Assembly (NCBI GenBank): GCA_022225965.2
Contig: JAKJXP020000048.1
Span: 70,876 to 134,875 of the forward strand
Source: Diatrype stigma
Lineage: Eukaryota > Ascomycota > Sordariomycetes > Xylariales > Diatrypaceae
Length of the DNA: 64,000 nt
Reading direction: 5' to 3'
Below, one piece after another: positions 36,487 through 46,843 of this stretch. Below the pieces are notes generated by a model, which was given only the letters and a program-made list of their open reading frames with translations, was not told the origin of the DNA and searched no databases. The position numbers and the translations under genes are program-made. Within the stretch, counting starts at the first letter, position 1; the number at the start of each line of letters is the position of its first letter.

Positions 36487-37531
36487 ATGACAAACAACAA
36501 GACCTCAGCGGTTTCCGACGAGCCCGTCCAGGTGCTCTTCGTACTTCAAGACAAGTTCGACCTCCTGGACTTTGCTGGTCCTTTTGAGGTTCTGTCTCAG
36601 GCTCGCCAGAACAAGGACGATGATTGTAAGCTCGCCTTTATAGCCTTACACATATTCATAATACTGCATTCCATCGAAAACCTCTACAGCATATATTAGG
36701 CACTAACATAGCCTGTCAATGCAGCTTCCCGCGCCTTCGACTGCACCATTGCCGGTGCCGAAGGCAATGTCCTCTCCGATTCGGGAGTTCAGATTAGCTC
36801 ACAGGTTACCTTCAAGGAAGCTCACCAACGCCTCGAGGAGTTTGATGTTCTCGTCGTCCTGGGAGGAGACAGCACCGAGATCCTGAAGAAGAAGGCCGAG
36901 CCAATGCCTCTCATCACGGCCTTTGCCGAACTCCAGAAGAACAACCCCATCCGAGAGCGTACCCTTCTTAGTGTGTGCACCGGATCTCTCTTCCTTGCCG
37001 AGCTCGGCATCCTCTCGGGCTTGTCTGCCACCACTCACCCAGATTACATGACCGCTTTCGAGAACCTCTGCAGCCACTCGGCAGTGCGTGATCTGCAGGA
37101 GCGAACCGACGTGATCGAAGATGCTCGATACGTGGTGAACAACCTCCGCTTCGACATCGGCGAGGAGGATGAGAACCCATACATTCGTCGCAAGTCAGAC
37201 GCTGGAAGACGCCCCTCCAATGCTCGGTAAGTGCCCAATTCTAGATGGTCATGCTAAGTTCTCTGCGTCTAGATGCTAATAGTCTCCATGTAATAGCAAG
37301 GGAAGCATGTCCTTCACTGCATCGAACTCGCGTCGTGAATCAATTACACGCCGCGCCGCGATGCGTCTTGGTGGTCTTCGGGTGATCACGGCGGGGGGAG
37401 TATCTGCTGGCATAGATGCAGCTTTGTATCTTGTCAGCATTCTTGTGGACGAGGAGCTTGCCGAGGAAGCGGCCCGCTATATCCAGCACACTTGGGTGAA
37501 GGGCACCGTCGTTGACGGTCTGGATGTGTAA
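36487..37531 (+). CDS. DJ-1/PfpI superfamily protein (class I glutamine amidotransferase-like)
   Basis: Three exons (36487-36625, 36725-37226, 37297-37531) give 291 residues. The fold starts at VQVLFVLQDKFDLLDFAGPFEVL. The acid residue of the DJ-1 fold is plausibly the Glu in AGPFEVL. The nucleophilic elbow is LLSVCTGSLFLAELGIL (Cys at about 164), followed by the conserved ATTHPDYM, as in the isonitrile-hydratase-like/AraC-like branch. The last domain strand is VITAGGVSAGIDAALYLV. Compared with bacterial relatives there is an insertion between FDIGEED and MRLGGLRVI, rich in Arg and Ser (RRKSDAGRRPSNAR and SRRESITRR), crossing the second intron. Its spacing suggests basophilic kinase sites, which is inference. 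Enzyme activity and substrate are not known from sequence. Confidence 0.85.
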
Positions 37532-38179
37532 GAATAATGTTGTCTGATAAAGAGTATTGCTTAGAAAGAGAGAGAGGAGATATGGCCATGTCTCGCTCAT
37601 GCTCATGTAGCTTAAGAAGAAAGGTATGTCAGTTTGCCTTCTGGAGGGTTATGGGAAATAGGAAATAGGGAAAGGAACTAAGTAGTTTCTATGAATGAAA
37701 TGAATCAACCATATATACTCAACCAACGCAACCAATATTCACGAGTCTAAGCTCAATTCCTATGATTTATTTAGTACCAATTTGTCTGAATTCATCGTAG
37801 CAATGTAGCCTTCTGCCTACCTACCTACCCCAATAGTACCGATCCCTAGGTGCCTACTAAGCAGGTAGGTATGACCTCAGTGAGCCTACCCTTTCATACA
37901 GCTTGCATGGATATAGCTACATACACGTCTAGTGGGGTGGGTGAGGGGCGGCGAGATTGAGTTCGGGCTCTTCATCTGCCGTGTTCCGTGCTGTCTTTCT
38001 ATGGGGCCTCGGGAACCGCCGACAAGGGCCTCTTATCGATTGCGGGATAAGGCCAGCCAGGTGGGTCTCTTCAATTGATTTTGGACGCAGCTCCGTCACA
38101 AATTCCAGCCAGCTTGACGGGCATCGAGAAGGAGAGCGAGAGGGCAGCAGTTTCAGTTGCGACTTTACCAGAAGACAAA
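37532..38179. other. Short intergenic spacer upstream of the mitochondrial ribosomal protein gene
   Basis: 3' region of the DJ-1/PfpI gene and promoter of the next gene. It contains CTACCTACCTACC and AGGTAGGTA words at about 37815-37870, examples of the repeat word common in this window's spacers. No gene seen. Confidence 0.5.
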
Positions 38180-38999
38180 ATGGCGGCAGCGTTAAATACC
38201 AAGACACTGCGGTTCGGGAAGAAACAGGTTTTCTTGTGAGAGCAACCACCTACTATTCCATACGAGCGCAATTCATGATGGCACCCGCCCCTTTCTCCCC
38301 GCCCCGCCTACCCTCCTCCCCGTCCCAGTCCGTACTGACTTTACTAACCTACTCCCCTACGTGCCGTCCCGGAGCAGACCCGACCACACGATCGCCTTCC
38401 TCCGACCAGACAAGGCGCACCCGCAGCCGCCGAACTTCGCGACGTTCAAGGTGCCGCTGACGTTCAACAAGCTGGACATACGGGACTACCTGCACCACGC
38501 GTACGGGGTGCGGACGCTGGGGGTGCGGTCGCAGCTGAAGCAGCTGATGCCGCGGCGGGTGCCGGGCAAGTCGGGCCGCTACGTGCGCCCGCCTCCCATC
38601 AAGACCATGACGGTGGAGCTGGTCCGCCCCTTCGTCTGGCCCGCCCTGCCCGAGGACACCACGCCCTGGATCTCGGAGCGCGAGAAGCGCCGCGCCGAGA
38701 CCGAGAAGAACATCGAGTTCGAGAGGGACAGGGTCCTGGCCACCGGCAAGCCGCTCCGCCTTCACGAGAAGGCCCCCACCATCGGCCGCGTCAGCCTCCG
38801 CGAGGAGGCCGCCAGGCTGCTGCGCGGCGAGGGCCGCCGCTGGGAGAACTTCCTGCCGCTCGACCCGAAGTTCGGCGACAAGAGCGGGGAGCGGGGGTTG
38901 GCGCTGCTGGGGAAGGGGAAGGGGAAGGGGCAGGGGAAGGGGAAAGGAGGTCAGGGGAAGTGGGGGAAGGCGAGGGATAGGGATAGCGATGTGGATTGA
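38180..38999 (+). CDS. mrp20: Mitochondrial large-subunit ribosomal protein uL23m (Mrp20/MRPL23)
   Basis: Two exons (38180-38235 and 38378-38999) give 225 residues; the 142-nt intron has a TACTAAC branch site. After splicing the N-terminus reads MAAALNTKTLRFGKKQVF then LPDHTIAFLRP, followed by the L23 fold: FATFKVPLTFNKLDIRDYL, HAYGVRTLGVRSQLKQL and IKTMTVELVRPFVWP. uL23m sits at the exit of the mitochondrial ribosome tunnel and helps dock it at the inner membrane. The C-terminus is a Gly-Lys-Gln-rich tail encoded by GGGGAA hexanucleotides (see the G-quadruplex entry), longer than the domain needs. The first 15 residues are basic and hydroxylated, fitting mitochondrial import. Confidence 0.85.
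38909..38942 (+). other. Putative G-quadruplex tract inside the uL23m coding end
   Basis: Six runs of four G separated by two bases (AA or CA) lie on the coding strand at 38909, 38915, 38921, 38927, 38933 and 38939. This fits the usual intramolecular G-quadruplex rule with margin, in both DNA and mRNA, about 55 nt before the stop codon. Confidence 0.7.
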
Positions 39000-39423
39000 A
39001 TGAATGAACATGGATAGGAAAGGGGCAGGAACAATGGACACAAAAAGAAATCTAAGAAATAAAAAAAGGGGGCGCTGGTCAAGAGACGAGGCTAGGTATG
39101 AACAACCAACGGTGGCCTCGTCTGGTACATGGTCGTGTACAGAAGGCGGACTAGACACTCATATACATACGCACACGCAGACACACACCGGGCTTGCATG
39201 TACTATAGAATTAGATGAGCGTGCGGCTTCTGAATGAGGAGATTGCCTCGGGAACTTACAGCTGTGACGATATTGTAATATACAAGAACAGAAACACACA
39301 CGGACACATACACACACATGATATGATCTCCCACGGGCTATGTATATAATTCTCATCATAAGTAGTCATTATTGTCTCAGTAGTTATCCACCTACCTACC
39401 TACCTACTCCATGTTCTCCAGCG
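39000..39423. other. 3' regions of convergent genes
   Basis: Short spacer between the convergent uL23m and METTL4-like genes, with CA-rich words at about 39160-39320 and ACCTACCTACCTACC at about 39389-39406. No gene seen. Confidence 0.5.
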
Positions 39424-40902
39424 TCAACCATCCTCGTCGACCCAATGCCGCCTCTCCTGGAAGCGCAGGACCTCGTCCCCCCAGCCCCACCAGCCCGCCG
39501 TGAGGTTCCGGGCGAACACCTCGAGGCCGGCGTAGCCCTCCGGCAGGACGTTCAGGTCCGCGAACAGCCCCCGCAGGTTCGGCTTCCGCGAGTGCACGTC
39601 CGGCACGGCTAGGATGACGCGCCGCTGATATGACGATGACGACGACGACGGCGCGGACGTGGGTGCGTTACTATTACTACTGCTGTTATTACTATTACTG
39701 CTACTGTTGTGATCAATGTTGCCGGAACCGGAACCGGAACCAGTACCAGACAGGCTAACGCGGCTCCCCATTCGCCTGGCGATCACGAGCCGCTCCCACG
39801 GCTTCCGCCACCGGGCCTCGGGGTCGACAACCGGCTCGCCCCCCGCCGCTGTCACCTTCAGCCAGATCCACTCGCCGACGGGCTCGAGGAAGTCCCCCCA
39901 CAGGGGCGGCTGGGCGCCGGTACCGGTCGATGGGGATGGGGATGGGGCGAAGAGCAGGTCCGCCACGGCCGCCTTGTTGGTGATCCAGATGGCCACGAGC
40001 CCGTCGGGCTTCAGGTGCGATGCGATGGGGATCTGCGACAGGAGAGCCCGCGCGCCTTGCACGTCGCGCACCGTCGCGTAGCCGGAGTTGGAGCTGGGGC
40101 TGGAGGGGTGGTGGTTGCGACTGTGGTTCTTCCGTTTCCGACGGGCGGAGCGGCTCGGCCATGGCGGGTCGAGCACGATTAGGTCGAAGGCTAGGGCCGT
40201 GGCGAGGAAGGCGGACCGCTGTGCGGATATGGTGCCCAGGAGGTGGTGGGAGCGCTCGGGGATGAGGAAGGGGGTTTGGTGGTCGGGTAGTGGTGGTGGT
40301 GTTAGGGATGGGGTAAGAGATTGGGTTGAAGAGGCATTCTCTGTGCTAGTTTGTTGCTTGTGCTGCCCATTCCGCACTAATTCTGACGACGATACGGCAA
40401 TAGCAACATCAGCTTCTTCTTTCCCCTCTTCGTCCATACTTAAAGAAGGTGGATGATGTCGTTTCCCCCTTTTCTCAGATCTATCGTTTTCACCATCATC
40501 CTCGTTGATGCCGCTATCACCGCCGCCGTCGCCGCTGCCGGTCGACTCTCCTAACACCACACGCGGCAAGCACCACGGCCCGGAATAGCTGGATCTGACT
40601 GTATCGAGCGCGACCCTGACCGCCTCCAGAGTCATCAGCTCCGCAATCGCGGCCGAATGCGACATCGACATTGTGATGCCGTCACTACCACCGCCGCCAT
40701 CCCGAGGCTCCGGTGTGGGCCAGGGCTTTTCGACCGGGCGGGCCGAGACGAGCCGCAGCCGCCGTGCTGTGTCAGTTGCCTTCCCCGGCAGCACTTGCGC
40801 CTCTTCGATGGACCGTGGTATGTCCATCACCACCACGGACTTGTCCGGGCTCTCGAACAGGATACTGCTGCTGCTGCTGCCGCCGCCGCTAGACTCCAAC
40901 AT
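39424..40902 (-). CDS. METTL4-like MT-A70 family N6-adenine methyltransferase
   Basis: Intronless, 492 residues from the ATG at 40902. The MT-A70 catalytic motif Asp-Pro-Pro-Trp is at 245-248 in FDLIVLDPPWPSRS. It is followed by YATVRDVQGARALLSQIPI, HLKPDGLVAIWITNKAAV, GEWIWLKVTAAGGE, WRKPWERLVIARR and, near the C-terminus, RRVILAVPDVHSRKPNLR with LPEGYAGLEVFARNL. This order is that of METTL4, not of METTL3/IME4 or METTL14. Family members methylate adenine in DNA and/or U2 snRNA, depending on species; which applies here is open. Low-complexity inserts (SerAsnSer and Gly/Ser runs at about residues 400-440, and a Ser/Asp-rich stretch at about 120-190) interrupt the conserved blocks. It is transcribed divergently from the CSC1-like channel gene across 2.1 kb. 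Confidence 0.85.
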   Translation of the reverse strand: MLESSGGGSSSSSILFESPDKSVVVMDIPRSIEEAQVLPGKATDTARRLRLVSARPVEKPWPTPEPRDGGGGSDGITMSMSHSAAIAELMTLEAVRVALDTVRSSYSGPWCLPRVVLGESTGSGDGGGDSGINEDDGENDRSEKRGKRHHPPSLSMDEEGKEEADVAIAVSSSELVRNGQHKQQTSTENASSTQSLTPSLTPPPLPDHQTPFLIPERSHHLLGTISAQRSAFLATALAFDLIVLDPPWPSRSARRKRKNHSRNHHPSSPSSNSGYATVRDVQGARALLSQIPIASHLKPDGLVAIWITNKAAVADLLFAPSPSPSTGTGAQPPLWGDFLEPVGEWIWLKVTAAGGEPVVDPEARWRKPWERLVIARRMGSRVSLSGTGSGSGSGNIDHNSSSNSNNSSSNSNAPTSAPSSSSSSYQRRVILAVPDVHSRKPNLRGLFADLNVLPEGYAGLEVFARNLTAGWWGWGDEVLRFQERRHWVDEDG

Positions 40903-42292
40903 CTTGCACGAAAGTCCGGTTGTGGTGTGGTGTGGTGGGCTGGCTGACTTGACGCAGGTAATCTTGATGAACGTGCATGCAATGCAGTCTACGTATGTAG
41001 GTAACCTAGTTGGTACCACATATGCAGCTTACCTGCCAAGACGTAGTAGTAGCTGGCACTATATATGCAGCTATTACCGAGGCTTGACGACGAATATTGA
41101 ATTTCGTTATCTCAGTCTGGTTGTTGCTCGATGGCTAGAGGCAGTTATTTCGTAAGGGGCTTGGACTACAACCAGGCAGTCAGGTTGGCGCTCAGATGGT
41201 AGCACAAGTAGTGATTGGACCCCTACGGCAGCAGTCGATAGTTAGCTGGTGCCAGATGCTGATCATGAAAAACAGGACCTATCGGTGCCTACCTTGTGAC
41301 TGCGTAGGTATTATACATACATACATACATAGTAGTATGTATGGCAACAGATGACAGCGGGATAGATAGGGGCCCACGTCATCCGTCTCATATTACATTT
41401 CACATAGATTTGCGCCGATCTGGCTATTGCCATTTGCAGTTGGGCACTCATGAAGCTTGGGGGTGCGGATGTCTCCGACACCGTATCAGTTATATATTCA
41501 TATATACCTAGTATTCATCTCGAGCCTGGCGTCCGTTAGCAGAGGTAGAGACGAACGTGAGGGAGAGAATCCCTCCTATCATCTACCAACGTGATATCTC
41601 TCCTGCGTATTCGTACCTCCTCTTTCCGCCCACCTTTAAGTTTTCACGCTACACACGCAAAGACAAATTGTGTTGTTCATACCAGCTGAACAAGGAGAAT
41701 GGGTGGAGCGGGAACGGGTCCCCGTGCCCCATTCCCCGACTTTAAGGAATTCATTCGCTTAGGTTCCCGGGTCCCGGTCCTGGTCTGCTTACAGGTACTG
41801 GTTGCAGTGTTCTTCCCGTAGTTCTGCACACGTCGCTGTTCGGTATGCATTCACTGTTCAAACATCCACTCTAAATACTAGGTACCTATAAGGTCAGAAT
41901 ACGACACTGACTAATAAAAACAAGAGACGGCAGCAGGACGACGGCAAAGATAAGCGCGCGTGAGTGAGATCCAATTGCATAGCTAGCCGATGGTGCAGTA
42001 CATACATACATACATACACGTGTATGTACCAGCTGTCTGGGTGTCTGCCGGGTTCCAGAGGCGCAATTTCAGGGAGCCCAAGGGATCCAGGGCCTAGAAG
42101 GGCTCCCTAGCTACAAGGTTGTAGCGCCTGTTGAGGTCCTGAATGCCTCTGATCAGGGTATAGCGATCACCTCTGATGTCACTCCTACTCTATATTGGAG
42201 CGCCCAGCGCGACTAGCCGTGAGTCGGTTCCCAGTTTTGGCTCATCGCGAGCCCCCGTAGCCAATCATTTTCCAGTCAAGCGAATTGAATGC

Positions 42293-42320
42293 GACACGCC
42301 GGGACACGCCGGGACACGCC
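42293..42320. repeat. Three copies of the 10-mer GACACGCCGG
   Basis: The unit GACACGCCGG occurs twice perfectly, followed by a third partial copy GACACGCC. It lies 0.7 kb upstream of the CSC1-like start and could be a small regulatory array or a slippage product. Confidence 0.7.
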
Positions 42321-42557
42321 AGCAAGCCCATCGACCCCCTATTCCACCAATCAGCATCGGCCCCCGTTTTTATAGACTGGCTTGGCATCATTCTTAGCCC
42401 AATGGACCATTCTTTGATCTGTGAGTGTAAGGGACAGCGACAACAAACGACGTCAATCAACTAAGTGAGCGCCGGTCGTTTATCCGTTTATCATAGGCGC
42501 CCTCCCTGGCCGGCTTTGCCAGCTTCCTAGCTCCCCTCTCAAGTTGCCCGCTATTAA

Positions 42558-42573
42558 CTACCTACGTAGGTAG
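42558..42573. repeat. 16-bp perfect palindrome CTACCTACGTAGGTAG
   Basis: A perfect inverted repeat with no spacer, 0.4 kb upstream of the CSC1-like start. A near copy of one arm (CTACATAGGTAG) follows at 42589-42600. It is built from the TACCTA/TAGGTA word common in the spacers, so it may be drift from that repeat rather than a binding site. Confidence 0.6.
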
Positions 42574-42993
42574 ATATTACGGTTTGTCTACATAGGTAGT
42601 CAAAGAGAAACTAAGTCCTTATGTCGACATCTAGATATTTCGATATCTCGATTCACTTACTACCTTCCCTAGTACTGCAACACACTTCGAATCTATCCGA
42701 ACCCGAGTTGCAACCTCACAATGCCAGTATGAGGTGTCGATCGCCTTATCTTATCCTAGACGGAATTTGACACGGTTCAGCTCAAGGCTAGTCACATTGA
42801 ATCAACGAAACCAAAGACATCGAAGTCGTATCACCCCTTATTTCTTGGGGCTTGTAGATCCTCCTCGCTCGGCCCCAGGCCTGTCCTACCAACACCTGCG
42901 ACGCTCTGCAACGCCCTCAACGCCTTCCGTGGCTGCTCCAGAATCCGGACTCGTGATAATATCTGACGGGCTGAATCCTTCACGTCCTTCACG

Positions 42994-45900
42994 ATGTCTA
43001 CTTCCGATAGCGCAGGCTCTGGCCAGGACAAGGCAGGCCTCAGCATTCAAGCCTTCGTTACCGCCTTGACCACTTCGTTGGTCATCTTTGGCGTGCAATC
43101 CGGGCTCTTCTTAGTGCTCCGGAACAAACTTGCTAGAATATTGTGAGTCGAGCCCCCAATTCCTGCCGGTTGCCGTTGGGCAACCATCCCATAAGATCTC
43201 CCGCTGATAGGTGCCGTGCAACAGTAAGCCTAAGACGTATCTTGTACCCGAACGCGAGCGAACCGATCCGCCCCCACGAAGTCCATGGGGCCTAATCATA
43301 GGCCTTATGCGTTATCGAGATCGCGACATCATCAAAAAATGCGGCCTGGACTCGTACTTCTTTCTCCGATACCTACAAACGCTGTTGATTATATTCATAC
43401 CTATAGCCTGCCTTGCGATCCCCATCCTCGTACCTCTCAACTATGTCGGGGGTATCAATCAGGATGTGGGCAGCAATTCCAGTGACGTTAATGGCACGAT
43501 GGCTCAGGAAAATGGTGGCAATTACCCTACCGGCCTGGACACTCTGGCCTGGACTAATATACAGCCGAAAAACGCGACTAGATACTGGGCGCACCTCATT
43601 CTGGCGATTATGGTTATCATCTGGTTTTGCGGTGTTGTCTTCGCAGAGATGAGAGTCTATATCAAGGTTCGCCAAGATTGGCTTACGACGGCCGAACATC
43701 GACTGCGCGCATCAGCTACCACCGTTTTGGTGAGCGGCATTCCCGACAAGTGGTTGAACGAAAAGGCTCTACGGGGACTATTCGATGTGTTTCCCGGTGG
43801 CCTCAGAAACATATGGCTCACGCGAGATTTGACACACCTTCTGGAGAAAATCGCCAAACGAGACCGTATCCATCGACAGCTCGAGTCAGCTGAGACCGAG
43901 CTGATTCGTGAGGCGAAACGCCAGCAGCTGAAGAAGAGGGAGCGTGAGGAGAACGAGGCACGCAAGGTTTCGAAAGCGCGTCGTCCGACCAAGGAAGAGA
44001 GGTTGCAACGGCAAATGTCAGAGGATGCTGCAGCTCAGCAGAAGGCTGAAGACGGCTTAGGCTTAAGCAGTGGCGATCGACCCCATACGGCGACACCAGA
44101 TCACGGCAGACCTAATTCGCGCGCCGCTCTTCGCTTACCCGGTATATCAACCGGGATATCGAAACTGGCTTCGGGAGTTGGCAGGGGAATCGGCGCCGTA
44201 GAAAAGACTGGCCGTGGCCTTGTCGGTGGCGCCAGGAATGTCACCCACGGCGTCACGCATGGACTTGAGGGCCGGATCGAGACGACAAATGGCTTTGTGA
44301 CAATCAAGGAACCCTATGGTCAGTCGTCAGGAACGGATAACGATAACCCGGGCCATCACCACATTGAGATACCTAAAGAGGAAGACCTTCCTGCGACGGC
44401 AGACCGAGACAGATCACCTGTGTCTATCAATGAGACTATCATGGGTTCCTCGGCAGCTAGGCCTCGGCATGCACACAATAGTTCCCTCGTGTCGCAAGAT
44501 CAGATCATGAATAAGGAAAGCATCGAACTGCGAAACTTGGAGGGAAACACTACTCGTAAGCCTGGTGATAACATCGGGGTCTACAGTAAGGAGAAGATGC
44601 GATGGTACCAGTTCTGGAGACCGCCTGCTGGCAGTTTCCCCTCGCCAGTTCCCCAAGGTTACGAAGAAACAGCTCGCCCTGCGAAAGAACCGGACGAAAG
44701 AACGTTCTGGGAGAAAGTCAAGTCCGTGATCCCCTTCATGGGAGAGAACGCATTGGACGCGGTCGAGTACCCCGAGGCTTTTACCGAAGAGCAGAGGCAA
44801 GCCCAATTAGAAGAAAGCGGCGCAGAGTGGGAAAAGTGGGTGAAGAGGAGCAAACGTCCTACGTACCGCGTTCCCATCTTCGATTGGACACCGGAGTGGC
44901 TTCCAGGACTCCCAAGGCTGAACAAGAAGGTCGACACCATCTACTGGTGCAGAGAACAGTTAGCCCGACTCAACCTCGAAATTGAGATGGACCAGAACAG
45001 CCCCGAAAGGTATCCGCTCATGAAGTCGGCATTCATCCAGTTCAACCATCAGGTTGCCGCGCACATGGCTTGTCAGAGTGTGATTCATCATCTTCCCAAG
45101 CACATGGCTCCGCGAATTGTGGAGATTTCCCCGAGAGATGTCCTGTGGGACAACATGGCGATTTCGTGGTGGTCCGAAACTCTACGTACGGCGGGAGTTG
45201 TTGGAATCCTGGTTGGCATGATCATTCTCTGGACGTTCCCCGTCGCCTTCTCCTCCTCGCTCTCCAAGATCGATATTCTTATCGAACAGTTCCCCTGGCT
45301 AGAGTTTCTTCGAAGGAACGACATGGTGTACGAAGCGGTCCAATCCCTTGCTGGTGTCCTGCCCGCTGCCCTGCTTGCTCTGCTCCTCTGGCTGGTTCCG
45401 ATTATTATGACTATCCTGGCTGGCCTTAAAGGGGCTAAGACGGGGGCTCAGAGGACGGAGACTGTTCAGAAGTTCTATTTCGCTTTCCTTTTTGTCCAAG
45501 TGTTCTTCGTGGTCTCGTTCTCCAGCGGCTTGATCACCGTTGCCGAGGAAATCGTCAACAACCCAGTCGGGAGTATCACGGACACGGTGGCGAAGCAGAT
45601 CCCGAAGGCAGCCAACTATTTCTTCTCGTACATGATACTGCAAGCTCTTAGTGTGAGCTCCGGTACCCTGTTACAGATCGGTGCGCTCATCGGATGGTAT
45701 GTCGTTGCCAAGATTATGAACAGCACTACCCGCGAGAAGTGGACGGCCAATACCACGCTGCCAGATGTGAAATGGGGTTCCTACTTCCCAGTCTATACCA
45801 ACTTTGCGTGTATCGGTTTGATCTACTGTATTATTGCGCCGATTATCTCGCTTTTTGCCATCATCACCTTCAGTCTGCTTTGGATCGCCAACCGTTACAG

Positions 45901-46843
45901 TATGATCTACGTCAACCGCCTTACCATTGATACGGGCGGCGTGTTGTATCCTAGGGCTCTGAACCAAACATTCACGGGTCTATATATCATGGAAATCGTC
46001 CTTCTCGGTCTTTTCATCCTCGTTCGAGATGAAAACTCCAAGGCAGTGGCCATCCCTCAGGCTATTATCATTTTCATCGCCACCATACTGACGGCGCTTT
46101 TCCAAATCGTGCTCAACTTTTCCTTCGGACCGCTTTTCCGCTACCTCCCCATCACGTTTGAAGATGAAGCAGTGCTTCGAGACGAAGCCTTCCAGCGGGC
46201 CCAGGATAACCGCTTGGGCGACCACCCAGACGAGTCAGATGACGAGACCTTTACCAAAGAAGAGGGTTCGCCGTCTCAAGGGCGTCCTAGCGAGGGGGGC
46301 GAGGGGGGCGAGGGGGTCCGGGCCGGATCACTCGACAGTGACACCTCTAGGTCTGCTAGTAGAAATACCAATCATACCAATAACAACAACAACTTGCTCA
46401 AGGCCACGTTCAAGCCGGTGAAGGGCGTAGTGGACAAGAGCAAGTCGGTAACGAACCGGACGGTGGGGCGGGCCGGGGAGCAGTGGAAGCAGGTGAACAA
46501 GACGCGGTACGACCGGCGGCAGAAAGACCTGGAGGCGCAGCGGGCGATCGGCGAGGCGCTGTACGGGGGGTTCCACGACGAGATTGAGGACCTGACGCCG
46601 GAGGAACGCGACAAGCTGGTGCGGCGGGCATTCATGCACGAGGCGCTCCGAGCCAAGCGGCCCACCGTCTGGATCCCGCGCGACGACATGGGCGTCAGCG
46701 ACGACGAGATCCGGCGCACACGCGAGTTCAGCGGGGGCCACATCTGGATCTCCAACGAGGGCACCGCCCTCGACAGCAAGGCCCGCGTCGTCTACGGCCG
46801 GGCCCCGCCGGATTTCAACGAGATCGATATCATTACCGTCTGA
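42994..46843 (+). CDS. CSC1/OSCA-like (DUF221, RSN1/PHM7) mechanosensitive cation channel
   Basis: Two exons (42994-43142, 43225-46843) give 1255 residues. The spliced N-terminus (QAFVTALTTSLVIFGVQSGL, then KPKTYLVPERE and YFFLRYLQTLLIIF) is the RSN1 transmembrane domain. A large cytosolic domain follows (VLVSGIPDKWLNEKAL, FIQFNHQVAAHMACQSV). The pore-forming 7TM block begins near residue 655 (AISWWSETLRTAGVVGI) and runs to LFRYLPITFEDE. The tail RRAFMHEALRAKRPTVWIP to RAPPDFNEIDI is the PHM7 extension. Relatives form osmosensitive calcium-permeable channels or lipid scramblases in the plasma membrane or endomembranes. A poorly conserved insertion of about 180 residues splits the cytosolic domain (about 270-450) and contains repeated Gly-Ile/Val-Gly helices. 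The start at 42994 is well placed: -3 is A and the membrane segment follows. Confidence 0.9.

Larger units (their letters stand above)
40903..42993. other. Divergent intergenic region between METTL4-like and CSC1-like genes
   Basis: No supported gene. It holds CATA repeats at about 41316-41342 and 42000-42030, a 10-bp tandem repeat at 42293-42320 and a 16-bp perfect palindrome at 42558-42573, the last two listed separately. Confidence 0.5.
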
